Positions 33,477-42,040 of a stretch of DNA of 64,000 nt are shown piece by piece. The translations under genes were made by a program, and so were the position numbers. A model generated the notes under the pieces. That model had not been told where the DNA came from and searched no databases. It saw only the letters and a list, made by a program, of their open reading frames with translations. Position 1 is the first letter of the stretch, and every line of letters starts with the position of its first letter. This DNA is from an uncultured Acidobacteriia bacterium (GTDB lineage: Bacteria > Acidobacteriota > Terriglobia > Bryobacterales > Bryobacteraceae), in the NCBI GenBank assembly GCA_903909435.1, contig CAIVVT010000277.1, positions 27,934 through 91,933 on the forward strand, read 5' to 3'.

Positions 33477-35288
33477 ATGCCAGACAACCCCGAAGTTACT
33501 ATGAAACCGACTTTAGGCCTGACCGGCCTGACAATGAACGCCATGGCGCTCATTGCACCCGGCGCCTTCCTGTGGCTAACCTTTGTCGCCCAAGGCGCAG
33601 CCGGCGCAACCTCGCCGGCCATGTGGGCAGGCATCATGTTCGCTTTACTGCTGTGCCTCGCCACCGCGATCTGCTACGCGGAGATGGCGAAACTTTACCC
33701 CGGTACGGGCAGCTCGTACTACTTTGCCGAGCAGTCGTTCCTCAATCACGAGAAGGCCTGGCCTTATGCGCGGCTTTCGAAGTTCATCGTAGGCTGGGGC
33801 TCGCACCTCTACTACTGGCTGTACCCCGGTGTCATGGTCGGAGTGATGGGCGTCCTGGTGGGTTACCTCACCGGAACCATCTGGCCGTCGTTCATGAGTG
33901 CCTCGAATCCCGGGCCCATGTTTATGATGGCCGTCGCAATCGCTTTCTCGTTTGCCATCGCCTACGTCGCCCAGCGCGGCGTGAATGGTTCGACGTCGGT
34001 CAACGTCGCCATCAACGTGATCCAGATCAGCGCCCTGGTTGTCTTCTCCGTGATGGCTCTCGGCTACCGCATGAATCACCCCCCGGGTAGCATGGCTTAT
34101 CAGTTCGATTCCGGATCGGGCGACGCATATACGTACGAGTTTGCCACCGAGAAGCAGACCGTCAACGGCGTGGCCACGGATGTTGTTCTGCGCGACGCCG
34201 CAGGCAATCCCAAGCCCTTGCTCGACGCCGCAGGCAAGCCCGTCCCGTTCAAGATCTCGTATCCCGAGAAGGACGACAAGGGCAACTTCCTGACGCACCC
34301 CAAGGCCAGTTCCGTTACGGGCATGCACAACTTCGGTTGGATGTTCGTCCAAGCCACCATCGCGATTCTCATTTTGGTCGGATTCGAGTCGGTCACCTCC
34401 ATGGGCGCCGAGGCTAAGAACCCGAAACGTCACATCCCGATCGCCGTCATAGGCTCTCTACTGATACAGGGGGCTTTCTGTTACCTGTTTGAGTATTTCG
34501 CGGCAAACTACTTCCTGAATAGCGGCTATACGATGCAGAGCGCCGTGACGTCGGCCGCGCCCATCGGCGACATGATGGTGGTGGTCGGCAACGCCATCCT
34601 GGGCCCCGGCAACGGACGAATCTTCATGGAGTTCCAGGCCTTCACGGTGTTCCTGGCGATCATCGGCACCACGCTTTCCTGCATGAACACCGGAGCGCGC
34701 GTGACGTATGCCATGGGCAAAGACGAAGAACTGCCCGACTCCATGGGCCTGCTGCACACCCAGAACCTCACACCTCATCGCGCCATCTGGATGCTGGCCA
34801 TCATCTCGGCAGTGGTCGGATGCTTGACTGTCTGCAACCTCTTCGGCGACGCCGGCGCCATGACGGACGCCGCGATCAAAGCTCTTCCGCAGGGCTTCTG
34901 GTCGAGCTTCGGCTATCTCTCGCACGACAAGATGGCCGCTCTGCCCAATTCGCTGCTTACCGTTACTCTAGCGTCGAATTTCGGCACCTTCGTGCTGTAT
35001 GCGCTGAGCTGCCTCACCTGCATCGTCGCCTTCCACAACCACCCGAAGTACAACCCGATACTTCACTTGGTCATTCCCGTCTTCGGACTCCTGGCGAACC
35101 TCATCTGCATGGCGTTCTACGTGATCGGACCGTTCATGGGATACGGCACGAAGATGGAGCCGCTGTTGGCCCTTGGATTCGCAATGGTTTGGGCCGTCTA
35201 CGGGTTCATCTATTTCCTGCGTTCCAGTAAGGCCAAGGGCCGCACGACCCTGGTGAGCCACTCTGACCGGGTTAGTGCCACGTCGTAG
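33477..35288 (+). CDS. APC superfamily amino acid permease
   Basis: A 603-residue inner-membrane transporter. AGGAGA seven bases before the ATG at 33477 decides the start. The N-terminal helices (TLGLTGLTMNAMALIAPGAFLW, then GTGSSYYFAEQ) match the APC fold, in which helices 1 and 6 are broken around the substrate; GFESVTSMGAEAKNP is the usual helix-6 segment. About twelve or more membrane helices are visible. Between two helices there is an unusual hydrophilic insert of about 90 residues (about 215-300) with a repeated DAAGxPxP element. The substrate is probably an amino acid or amine. The PP2C gene begins 9 bases after the stop, so the two are co-transcribed. Confidence 0.85.
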   Translation: MPDNPEVTMKPTLGLTGLTMNAMALIAPGAFLWLTFVAQGAAGATSPAMWAGIMFALLLCLATAICYAEMAKLYPGTGSSYYFAEQSFLNHEKAWPYARLSKFIVGWGSHLYYWLYPGVMVGVMGVLVGYLTGTIWPSFMSASNPGPMFMMAVAIAFSFAIAYVAQRGVNGSTSVNVAINVIQISALVVFSVMALGYRMNHPPGSMAYQFDSGSGDAYTYEFATEKQTVNGVATDVVLRDAAGNPKPLLDAAGKPVPFKISYPEKDDKGNFLTHPKASSVTGMHNFGWMFVQATIAILILVGFESVTSMGAEAKNPKRHIPIAVIGSLLIQGAFCYLFEYFAANYFLNSGYTMQSAVTSAAPIGDMMVVVGNAILGPGNGRIFMEFQAFTVFLAIIGTTLSCMNTGARVTYAMGKDEELPDSMGLLHTQNLTPHRAIWMLAIISAVVGCLTVCNLFGDAGAMTDAAIKALPQGFWSSFGYLSHDKMAALPNSLLTVTLASNFGTFVLYALSCLTCIVAFHNHPKYNPILHLVIPVFGLLANLICMAFYVIGPFMGYGTKMEPLLALGFAMVWAVYGFIYFLRSSKAKGRTTLVSHSDRVSATS

Positions 35289-35297
35289 TATGTCAGT

Positions 35298-36098
35298 ATG
35301 TTAGCTCTTGATTTTGTTCAAGCTTCGGATTTCGGACGGGTACGCGACAACAACGAGGACTACCTCGGTTGCGTACTCCCCGAAACTCGGGAGCAGGAGC
35401 ACTCTCATGGTTGGTTGTTCGCGCTCGCGGACGGAGTGGGTGGCCAGGACAAAGGCGAGGTTGCTTCCTCTACGGCGGTGGAGACGCTGCTCGCTGGATT
35501 TCGCCAGGCCACCCGCGGCGAGCAACTCAGGACGTTGCTCCCGCGATTGATTCAAACCGCCAATTCCAAAGTATTCGAAACAGGCTTAGCCACCACGCCC
35601 GGCGGCACGCGCATGGCGACTACTCTGGTCGCGTGTGCGTTGCGCTTCGATCGCGTGGTGGTTTCGCACGTAGGTGATTCGCGTTGTTACCTGATCCGGC
35701 ACGGCCGCGCAACTCAACTCACAAGGGACCACACGCTGGTGGCCGAGCAGGCGCGCATGGGCGTGATCTCCGACCAGGAAGCAGCCCAATCGGACAGCCG
35801 CCACATCCTCACCCGCTCGCTGGGCAACGGCATGTTCGTCAACGTCGATACCACCGATCACTCGGTCATGAAAGGGGATGTGCTGCTGTTGTGCTCGGAC
35901 GGGTTGCACTGCGCAGTCCCGGCGGCCGGGATAGCCGACATCGTAACCCGCAATAGCGACTTGAATGCCGCAGCCCGTGAACTGATCGACACCGCCAACG
36001 AAAACGACGGCGGGGACAACGTCACCGTTCAATTGATCCGCGTGAAGAGCGTCGAGCGGGTCGGCATGTATCGCGGCCGGCCGTACAAATTGGCGTAA
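35298..36098 (+). CDS. PPM/PP2C-type serine/threonine phosphatase
   Basis: A 266-residue metal-dependent phosphatase, complete for the family: VRDNNEDYLG, LADGVGG with the metal-binding Asp, GGTRMATTL, VSHVGDSRCYLIR, LTRDHT, LLCSDGL and GGDNVTV with the last metal Asp. It has no added domain or membrane helix and should be cytoplasmic. It starts 9 bases after the permease stop, which suggests translational coupling and possibly control of transporter phosphorylation. It may also reverse phosphorylation by the Ser/Thr kinase at 29734-30768. It converges with the glnD-like gene with a gap of only 37 bases. Confidence 0.92.
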   Translation: MLALDFVQASDFGRVRDNNEDYLGCVLPETREQEHSHGWLFALADGVGGQDKGEVASSTAVETLLAGFRQATRGEQLRTLLPRLIQTANSKVFETGLATTPGGTRMATTLVACALRFDRVVVSHVGDSRCYLIRHGRATQLTRDHTLVAEQARMGVISDQEAAQSDSRHILTRSLGNGMFVNVDTTDHSVMKGDVLLLCSDGLHCAVPAAGIADIVTRNSDLNAAARELIDTANENDGGDNVTVQLIRVKSVERVGMYRGRPYKLA

Positions 36099-36135
36099 CG
36101 TCCAGCTCGAATGGAGTTGTTCTTCCCTGCCCCGC

Positions 36136-38634
36136 TCAACAGGCCGCCAGCAGTCGTTCCTTCAGCCGCTCCTGCATCTCCGGCGATAGTTTGCGTCCCT
36201 CGTGAGCGACGTAGAAGACGTCGATGGCGCGGTGCCCCTTAGTGTCAACCAACACCACGTCGATGTTGCACGCACTCGAGGAGAACACCGTTGCCAGGCT
36301 GTACAGCAGTCCCGGCCGATCTTCCGTCTCAATCTCAACCAGCGTCAGGGCGGGACTCGCTTCGGAATCGAACTGCACCTGCGGTGGGATCACGCGCTTC
36401 TTCAATTCAGGCTGGACGCGGCCGCGCATCAGGCGATGCGCATCGGTCTTGCCCAGCGCGATGCGGCGCACCAGATCGATCAACCGCTCGCTCTCGGTCG
36501 GGTTCTGCTGGAGCATACGCTTCGGATCGCCGAAAACGAAGGTATCCAGGAGCACGCCCGTGGTGTTTGAGAAGGCCTCGGCCTTCAGGATGTCCAGGCC
36601 GAAACTGGAAATCGCCCCGGCAAACGATGCGAACAGGGACGGCATGTCGCGCGCCACCACGGTCAGCCGGTAAGCCCCTTCCAGCGGGTCCAGTCGTACC
36701 GCAACTCCGGTCGGACGGCTCACCTCATAGAGCTTCAGGTGTGCCTGGATTTCAGCTGGGGAATGCGCTCGCAGGTAACGCAATGGGAACCCTTTGATGA
36801 ACTCCGCATTGCCAGGCAGATCCTCAGGTACCTGCTGAATTCGATCGGTTTCCAGTTCTCGTACCAACTCATGTTGGGCGATGCTGTGCGCGCGCCACAA
36901 CTGGTCCAGACGCCACGGCAGTTGGGCCTCGACGCTGAGCACCACGAATTGTGCGTAGGTCAGGACTGTCAGTATTTTCAGCCGCTCGCTGGTCCCCACT
37001 CGCTCCGCCAGCAGGCGGGCGATCTCGGGATCCTCCATATCGCGTCCGCTGACGGCCTCGGAGAGATCGGCCTGATGCCGGATCAGAAACTCGACGGTCG
37101 CCCGCGCCTCTTCCGGCATCTGAATGCGGGCCATAGCGTCGCGAGCACACTGCTCCGCACGTTCGGCCGGATTCGCCTCGCCACGCCCTGTTTCGTGAAA
37201 CAACAGCGCGAAGAGCAGCAGCGTCGCGTCGTCGATTTCAGAGAGGACGTCCGCAAATCGCTTGCGCTCGGCACTTGCCGTTGCCCCCAACTCGAGGACG
37301 CTTTCAATGGTCCGCAGCGCGTGTTCGCCGACGGTGTAGCGGTACGCCGAATCCGGTGTCACCAGATGCTCGATGCGGCCCCACTCCGGGAACACGCTCC
37401 GCATCAGGCCCGTTGATTCCAAGGTGCGCAGCGCCAGGGCGCAATGAGGGGTCGCAAGGACGGGCCGCAGTTCGGCCCAAATGTGCGGCGCCTGTAAACA
37501 ATGGGCCGCGAAGGCCTCGCGCGATGCCTCAAGTCTGCGCTCGGTTTCCGAAGCAGGCGAGACACCGTGGCGGCCACTGAACTCGAGCATGCGAAACACC
37601 AGCGACGGATCACTGGCCAGCTGCGACGGGTTCCGCAATAACAAACGGTCGCGGGAGACGGTGAATTCCTGATTTGAAAGCCGGGAGCGATACTCACGGA
37701 AATTTTCGAGCAATGAACTCTGGCTCTTGTCGGCGATTTCGATCGCCCAGCGCGCCTCATTGTGAACAATACGTGCGCTGCTGAAGTACCCCCGCACCCA
37801 ATCTGAGGCTGCAGCGCCAGCTGCGGCCGAGTGTGCGGTCAAAGCTTCTTGCGCTTCGAAATCCAGGACGTTGTGATCGCATCCCGAGCGGTAGTGCAGG
37901 AAACAGCGTGCAGATCGGACAAACTCAGCGGCGCGGCTCAGTCCCTCGCCCTGCGCTTCCTGCTCGGACTTCAGGAGTGTGAGCCAGTGGATCAGACGTA
38001 CGTCCTGCCAGCCACCTGGGCCCTCCTTCACATCGGGCTCCGCAAGGTATGGCGTGTTCTGGTGCCGGGTATGCCGCGCGCGTGCCAACTCACATAGGCG
38101 CTGGGACATCTTCGCGCCATGCAATGCGAGTGCGGACGTCAGCTTGGCGTCCAACTTCTCCAGCACCGTCCAGTCACCCGCCAGGAACCTCCGGTCCAGC
38201 AGGCTGAAACCGGGTACGCTCGCACGCTCGATGGCCTCCAGACACTCTGGGATCGTCAGCACTGCCGAGTTCACGCGCAAGCCCGCGTTCCATAGCAACC
38301 GCACCATCTCGGGAAGCAATTCCCTGAGGGTGTCGGATCGTTTTGCCGATTCCAGGACGAGCACGATATCCAATTCGGAGTATGGAAACGTCTGGCCCAT
38401 GCCGTAGGCGCCGCCAGCCAGCATTGCGAGCGAATCCGCGAAAACGGGCTCAATCGCCGCCCGGTACGCTTCCACAACCAACTCATCAATGCTCTGGGTC
38501 AGAGCTTGCTGTGCCTGGACCGCCTCGCGGTTCGCCAGGAACCGTGCTTCGATCTCGAGCCACTTGTTCGACGATTGAAGTTTCTTCGGACTCCGTGCGG
38601 AGGCGCTGACGCTTCGATTCTCTTGGTCGCCCAT
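36136..38634 (-). CDS. GlnD-like PII uridylyltransferase family protein with altered active sites
   Basis: An 832-residue protein with the GlnD layout: nucleotidyltransferase (about 70-200), GlnD linker (VKEGPGGWQDVRLIHWL, about 202-218), HD-like domain (about 430-560) and two C-terminal ACT domains (from about 660 and 760). GlnD adds and removes UMP on PII according to glutamine. Here the nucleotidyltransferase motif is GGAYG...SELD, so the first of the two metal Asps is Glu87 (Asp89 kept), and the HD motif is HE (480-481) with the following GGDHS element missing. Either activity may be weak or lost, leaving glutamine sensing by ACT. ATG at 38634 is preferred over the adjacent GTG at 38637. 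Confidence 0.85.
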   Translation of the reverse strand: MGDQENRSVSASARSPKKLQSSNKWLEIEARFLANREAVQAQQALTQSIDELVVEAYRAAIEPVFADSLAMLAGGAYGMGQTFPYSELDIVLVLESAKRSDTLRELLPEMVRLLWNAGLRVNSAVLTIPECLEAIERASVPGFSLLDRRFLAGDWTVLEKLDAKLTSALALHGAKMSQRLCELARARHTRHQNTPYLAEPDVKEGPGGWQDVRLIHWLTLLKSEQEAQGEGLSRAAEFVRSARCFLHYRSGCDHNVLDFEAQEALTAHSAAAGAAASDWVRGYFSSARIVHNEARWAIEIADKSQSSLLENFREYRSRLSNQEFTVSRDRLLLRNPSQLASDPSLVFRMLEFSGRHGVSPASETERRLEASREAFAAHCLQAPHIWAELRPVLATPHCALALRTLESTGLMRSVFPEWGRIEHLVTPDSAYRYTVGEHALRTIESVLELGATASAERKRFADVLSEIDDATLLLFALLFHETGRGEANPAERAEQCARDAMARIQMPEEARATVEFLIRHQADLSEAVSGRDMEDPEIARLLAERVGTSERLKILTVLTYAQFVVLSVEAQLPWRLDQLWRAHSIAQHELVRELETDRIQQVPEDLPGNAEFIKGFPLRYLRAHSPAEIQAHLKLYEVSRPTGVAVRLDPLEGAYRLTVVARDMPSLFASFAGAISSFGLDILKAEAFSNTTGVLLDTFVFGDPKRMLQQNPTESERLIDLVRRIALGKTDAHRLMRGRVQPELKKRVIPPQVQFDSEASPALTLVEIETEDRPGLLYSLATVFSSSACNIDVVLVDTKGHRAIDVFYVAHEGRKLSPEMQERLKERLLAAC

Positions 38635-38855
38635 CACCCTAGTATCACGCAGGGTCCGCGCGGCCCACCAAGCGGATTTCTTATGGGGCAGATCGAAATT
38701 ATCTATGCTGTCTTGAATCCCCCAAGTTATTCATCAATAAGCAGATAGTGGCCGCTCCCCAGGCTCGCGAGGGGGAGATTCGTGCTTTTCCCGGGTGGGC
38801 TTCAGAGCCCAAACATACGCACTCCCTCCGTTCTTATAGAATCTTCAATTCAGAC

Positions 38856-41687
38856 ATGACGCATCTCCAGAGTTCGCTCACGCTGGCCCTGCTCGTCGCC
38901 AGCCTGCCCGCTGCCGCTCAGAATCAACCCGCCGCCGCGCAGGGCCGCGTGATCCGCTCGCTGGCCGGCTCGTGGCGATTCGAGCTCGACCCGCAGGACA
39001 AGGGCAGCGCGGACGGATGGTTCAATCGCTCGCTGGCGGACACCGTTCAGCTCCCCGGGACCACCGACACAAACCGGAAGGGCCGCAAGAACGACGCTGC
39101 CGATCCCGACCGCCTCAGCCGCAAGTGGACCTACGCGGGCAAGGCCTGGTACCAGCGAGAGATTGAAATCCCGCAGACCTGGTCGGCTAAACGAGTCTCG
39201 CTGTTTCTCGAACGCACGCGGGTCACACGCGTGTGGCTGGACGGCAGCGAGATCGGCACTCAAAACGCGCGTCTCAGCGTGCCGCACGTTTACGACCTGA
39301 GCGGCAAGGCTAGTCCCGGCCGGCATCGCCTGACGATTCTCGTGGACAACGCACAGCCGCTGCCCGCCGGAGGCCACCTCGTATCCGAGGACACGCAGAC
39401 CAATTGGAACGGCATTCTGGGACGAATCGAACTGCTGGCGACCGAACCCGTTTGGATGAAGCACGTGCGGGTGACTCCGGACGTCAAACAGCGCTTCGCG
39501 ACGGTGCGCATCGTCCTGCACAACGCCACGGGCAAAGACTTCACGGGTTCCATTGCGCTGCGCGCCGAGAGCTTCAATACGAAACGGCACAGCGCGGCGG
39601 CTACCGGTCAGGCGGTAACCGTCGGGGCCGGCGACCAGACCGTGGACATCCGCTTGCCCATGGGTCCCGGCATGTTGAGCTGGGACGAATTCGATCCGGC
39701 ACTTTACCGGCTCACCGCGACCTTAAAGGAGTCCGGTTCAAATCGAATCGCGGACCGCACGGCAGCCGAATTCGGGATGCGCGACTTCGCCCGTGCAGGG
39801 ACGTTGATGTCGGTAAACGGCAAGCGCATCCTGCTGCGCGGACGCCACGAGGGCGGCGTGTTCCCCCTGACCGGCTACCCGCCTATGGACCTGGATAGCT
39901 GGGGAAAGTACTTCCGCACGCTCAAAAGCTACGGGCTGAACCACGTCCGTTTCCATAGCTGGTGCCCGCCCGAAGCGGCCTTCCAGGCGGCCGCCCGCGA
40001 GGGCTTCTACCTCGCACCCGAACTGCCCATGTGGGGCTCCATTCCGGACCCCAAACTGCCCGATAGAGTGCCGTTCCTGCGCGAAGAGGGACGGGCCATC
40101 CTGGACAACTTCGGGAACGCCCCGTCGTTTTGCATGTTCACTTTGGGCAACGAACTCGACGGCGAACGGCCGGCCATGGCCGCCATCGTGAGTGAGTTGC
40201 GCGCTTACGACGGCCGCCACGCCTACGCCATTGGCACAAATGCATTCTTCAACCAGCCGCAACAGCAGACTGGCGACGACTTCTGGGTCACCATGCGCAC
40301 GCGTGCCGGCGAAGCGGGCCGCACTCGCGGTTCTTTCTCGCACGCCGACCTCCCGCTGGGCCACATCGAAATGGGCCCTCCCAACACGCAGCACGACTAC
40401 CGGCCCGCCATGGAAGGCGTTACCATCCCGCTGATCGGGCACGAGGTCGGACAGTATCAGGTCTTCCCCAACTTCGACGAAGTCACCAAGTACACAGGCG
40501 TTCTGGAAGCTCGCAATTTCCAACTGCTCCGCGCGCGTCTGGAGCAGGCCGGGATGCTCGACCAGTGGAAGGATTTCCTGCGCGCCAGCGGCGAGCTTTC
40601 AGTACTGTGTTACCGCGAGGAGATCGAGGCCGCACTGCGCACGCCCGGCTTTGCCGGGTTCCAGTTGCTCGACCTTCAAGATTACCCCGGCCAGGGTACC
40701 GCGCTCGTCGGCATCCTCGACGCGCTGCTGGAGTCCAAAGGTCTGATCACGCCGGAACGTTGGCGCGAGTTCTGCGACCGGACTGTGCCGCTGCTGCGCT
40801 TCGACAAGTACGTCTGGACGACGGCGGAATCGTTCCAGGCGGAGGCAATGCTGTCCCATTTCGGCCCGGGCGATTTACCGGCTGCCACCGTCGTCTGGAC
40901 GGTCACCGACCCCGCCGGCAAGCCGGTGCGCTCCGGGATTCTGCCGGCAACTCGCGTGGTCCAGGGGAGCCTGGCCAGCCTCGGGCGGCTCGAGATTCCG
41001 CTGAGCGGCTTAGCTTCGCCCGCACGCTACGAGTTGACGCTCAGCTTGCGCGGAACTGAGTTTCGCAACCGCTACCCACTATGGGTGTTCCCGCCGGCGT
41101 TGGGCATCACCGCGCCCCACGAAGTCACCATGGCACGCACGCTGGGCGCGGAAGCGAGACGGCAGTTGGAGGCAGGTGGGACCGTGCTGCTATTTCCCGA
41201 TCTGAAGGACTCTCCGCACGCGAGCGACGTGCTGTTCATGACGGACTTCTGGTGCTACCCGATGTTCAAACGGGTTACCGCCAGCCAGGGAAAGCCAGCC
41301 TCGCCCGGAACCATGGGGCTGCTGATGAATCCCGCGCATCCCGCGCTGCGCCAGTTTCCAACCGGAATCGGCACCGGCTGGCAGTGGTGGAACCTGATGA
41401 AGAACAGCCGGGCAATGATCCTCGACGAGACGCCCGCCAGCTACCGTCCCATCGTGCAAGTGATTGACAACCCGTTCCGCGACCACAAATTGGGTCTGGT
41501 GATCGAGTCCCGGTTCGGGCATGGCAAGCTGTTGATCTGCGGCATCGACCTGCCACGGCTCCAGGACAAACCGGAAGCGAGGCAACTCATGCGCAGCCTG
41601 CTCGATTACGCAGCTTCCGCCGAATTCCACCCCACGGTGGCGCTCAGCCCGGCCTTGATCGAGAAACTGCTGGGCGCGCCCGAGTGA
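38856..41687 (+). CDS. Glycoside hydrolase family 2 protein, exported
   Basis: A 943-residue secreted glycosidase. The ATG at 38856 starts a signal peptide (LTLALLVASLPAAAQ). The GH2 order is visible: a jelly-roll sugar-binding domain (RSLAGSWRFELDP ... VWLDGSEIGT ... NWNGILGRIEL), an Ig-like domain, then a TIM barrel with VNGKRILLRGRHEGG and LNHVRFHSWCPPE. Glu433 in LGNELDG is the expected acid/base and Glu530 in IGHEVGQ the likely nucleophile. About 250 residues follow the barrel and may be another beta domain. Beta-galactosidase, glucuronidase or mannosidase specificity cannot be told. The gene stands alone. Confidence 0.88.
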   Translation: MTHLQSSLTLALLVASLPAAAQNQPAAAQGRVIRSLAGSWRFELDPQDKGSADGWFNRSLADTVQLPGTTDTNRKGRKNDAADPDRLSRKWTYAGKAWYQREIEIPQTWSAKRVSLFLERTRVTRVWLDGSEIGTQNARLSVPHVYDLSGKASPGRHRLTILVDNAQPLPAGGHLVSEDTQTNWNGILGRIELLATEPVWMKHVRVTPDVKQRFATVRIVLHNATGKDFTGSIALRAESFNTKRHSAAATGQAVTVGAGDQTVDIRLPMGPGMLSWDEFDPALYRLTATLKESGSNRIADRTAAEFGMRDFARAGTLMSVNGKRILLRGRHEGGVFPLTGYPPMDLDSWGKYFRTLKSYGLNHVRFHSWCPPEAAFQAAAREGFYLAPELPMWGSIPDPKLPDRVPFLREEGRAILDNFGNAPSFCMFTLGNELDGERPAMAAIVSELRAYDGRHAYAIGTNAFFNQPQQQTGDDFWVTMRTRAGEAGRTRGSFSHADLPLGHIEMGPPNTQHDYRPAMEGVTIPLIGHEVGQYQVFPNFDEVTKYTGVLEARNFQLLRARLEQAGMLDQWKDFLRASGELSVLCYREEIEAALRTPGFAGFQLLDLQDYPGQGTALVGILDALLESKGLITPERWREFCDRTVPLLRFDKYVWTTAESFQAEAMLSHFGPGDLPAATVVWTVTDPAGKPVRSGILPATRVVQGSLASLGRLEIPLSGLASPARYELTLSLRGTEFRNRYPLWVFPPALGITAPHEVTMARTLGAEARRQLEAGGTVLLFPDLKDSPHASDVLFMTDFWCYPMFKRVTASQGKPASPGTMGLLMNPAHPALRQFPTGIGTGWQWWNLMKNSRAMILDETPASYRPIVQVIDNPFRDHKLGLVIESRFGHGKLLICGIDLPRLQDKPEARQLMRSLLDYAASAEFHPTVALSPALIEKLLGAPE

Positions 41688-41744
41688 TGCTAGGCTCGGT
41701 GAAGCCCGCCGGCTTGAGCACAAGCGGAGGATTCCGGGAGGAAT

Positions 41745-42017
41745 ATGCGATCGAACAAAGTGACCATCGAACTCGACGCCAAGTGGGTGAAGATCGCAAA
41801 CTCACCCCTCTAGTGGGTCGTGGCGGCACTCCAAGGTATCGCCGTATCCTTCGCTCCGCTGTTTCTGTATTGGAGCGGTAAGGGCAACTTCCCACCCGGT
41901 TCCGAGTGGTTCGTGGTTCCCGCGTGTTTCGGCATGATCTTGCTGGTAGGGCTCTTCTACATCCTGCTCGGCAGTGCGGTCATCCGCGAGTTGAAGAAGA
42001 AGAACGTGCGCGGCTGA
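41745..42017 (+). pseudogene. Small membrane protein gene interrupted by an in-frame TAG
   Basis: GGGAGGAAT directly precedes the ATG at 41745. The frame runs 22 codons (SNKVTIELDAKWVKIANSPL), meets TAG at 41811-41813, and continues in the same frame for 67 more codons to the stop at 42015-42017. The second part has two hydrophobic segments (LQGIAVSFAPLFLYW and WFVVPACFGMILLVGLFYILLG) and a basic C-terminus (RELKKKNVRG), as expected of a small inner-membrane protein. A GTG at 41820 could restart translation of the membrane part alone. TAG is a normal stop elsewhere in the window, so a nonsense mutation or a sequence error is more likely than recoding. I do not recognise the family. Confidence 0.55.
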
Positions 42018-42040
42018 TCCAGTTGCCCGCGTGGCCTTGC

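Noticed and set aside
41811..41813. General reassignment of TAG as a sense codon
   Set aside because: Several clearly complete genes in this window end in TAG (for example TPR A1 and the HTH-like gene), so TAG is an ordinary stop here.
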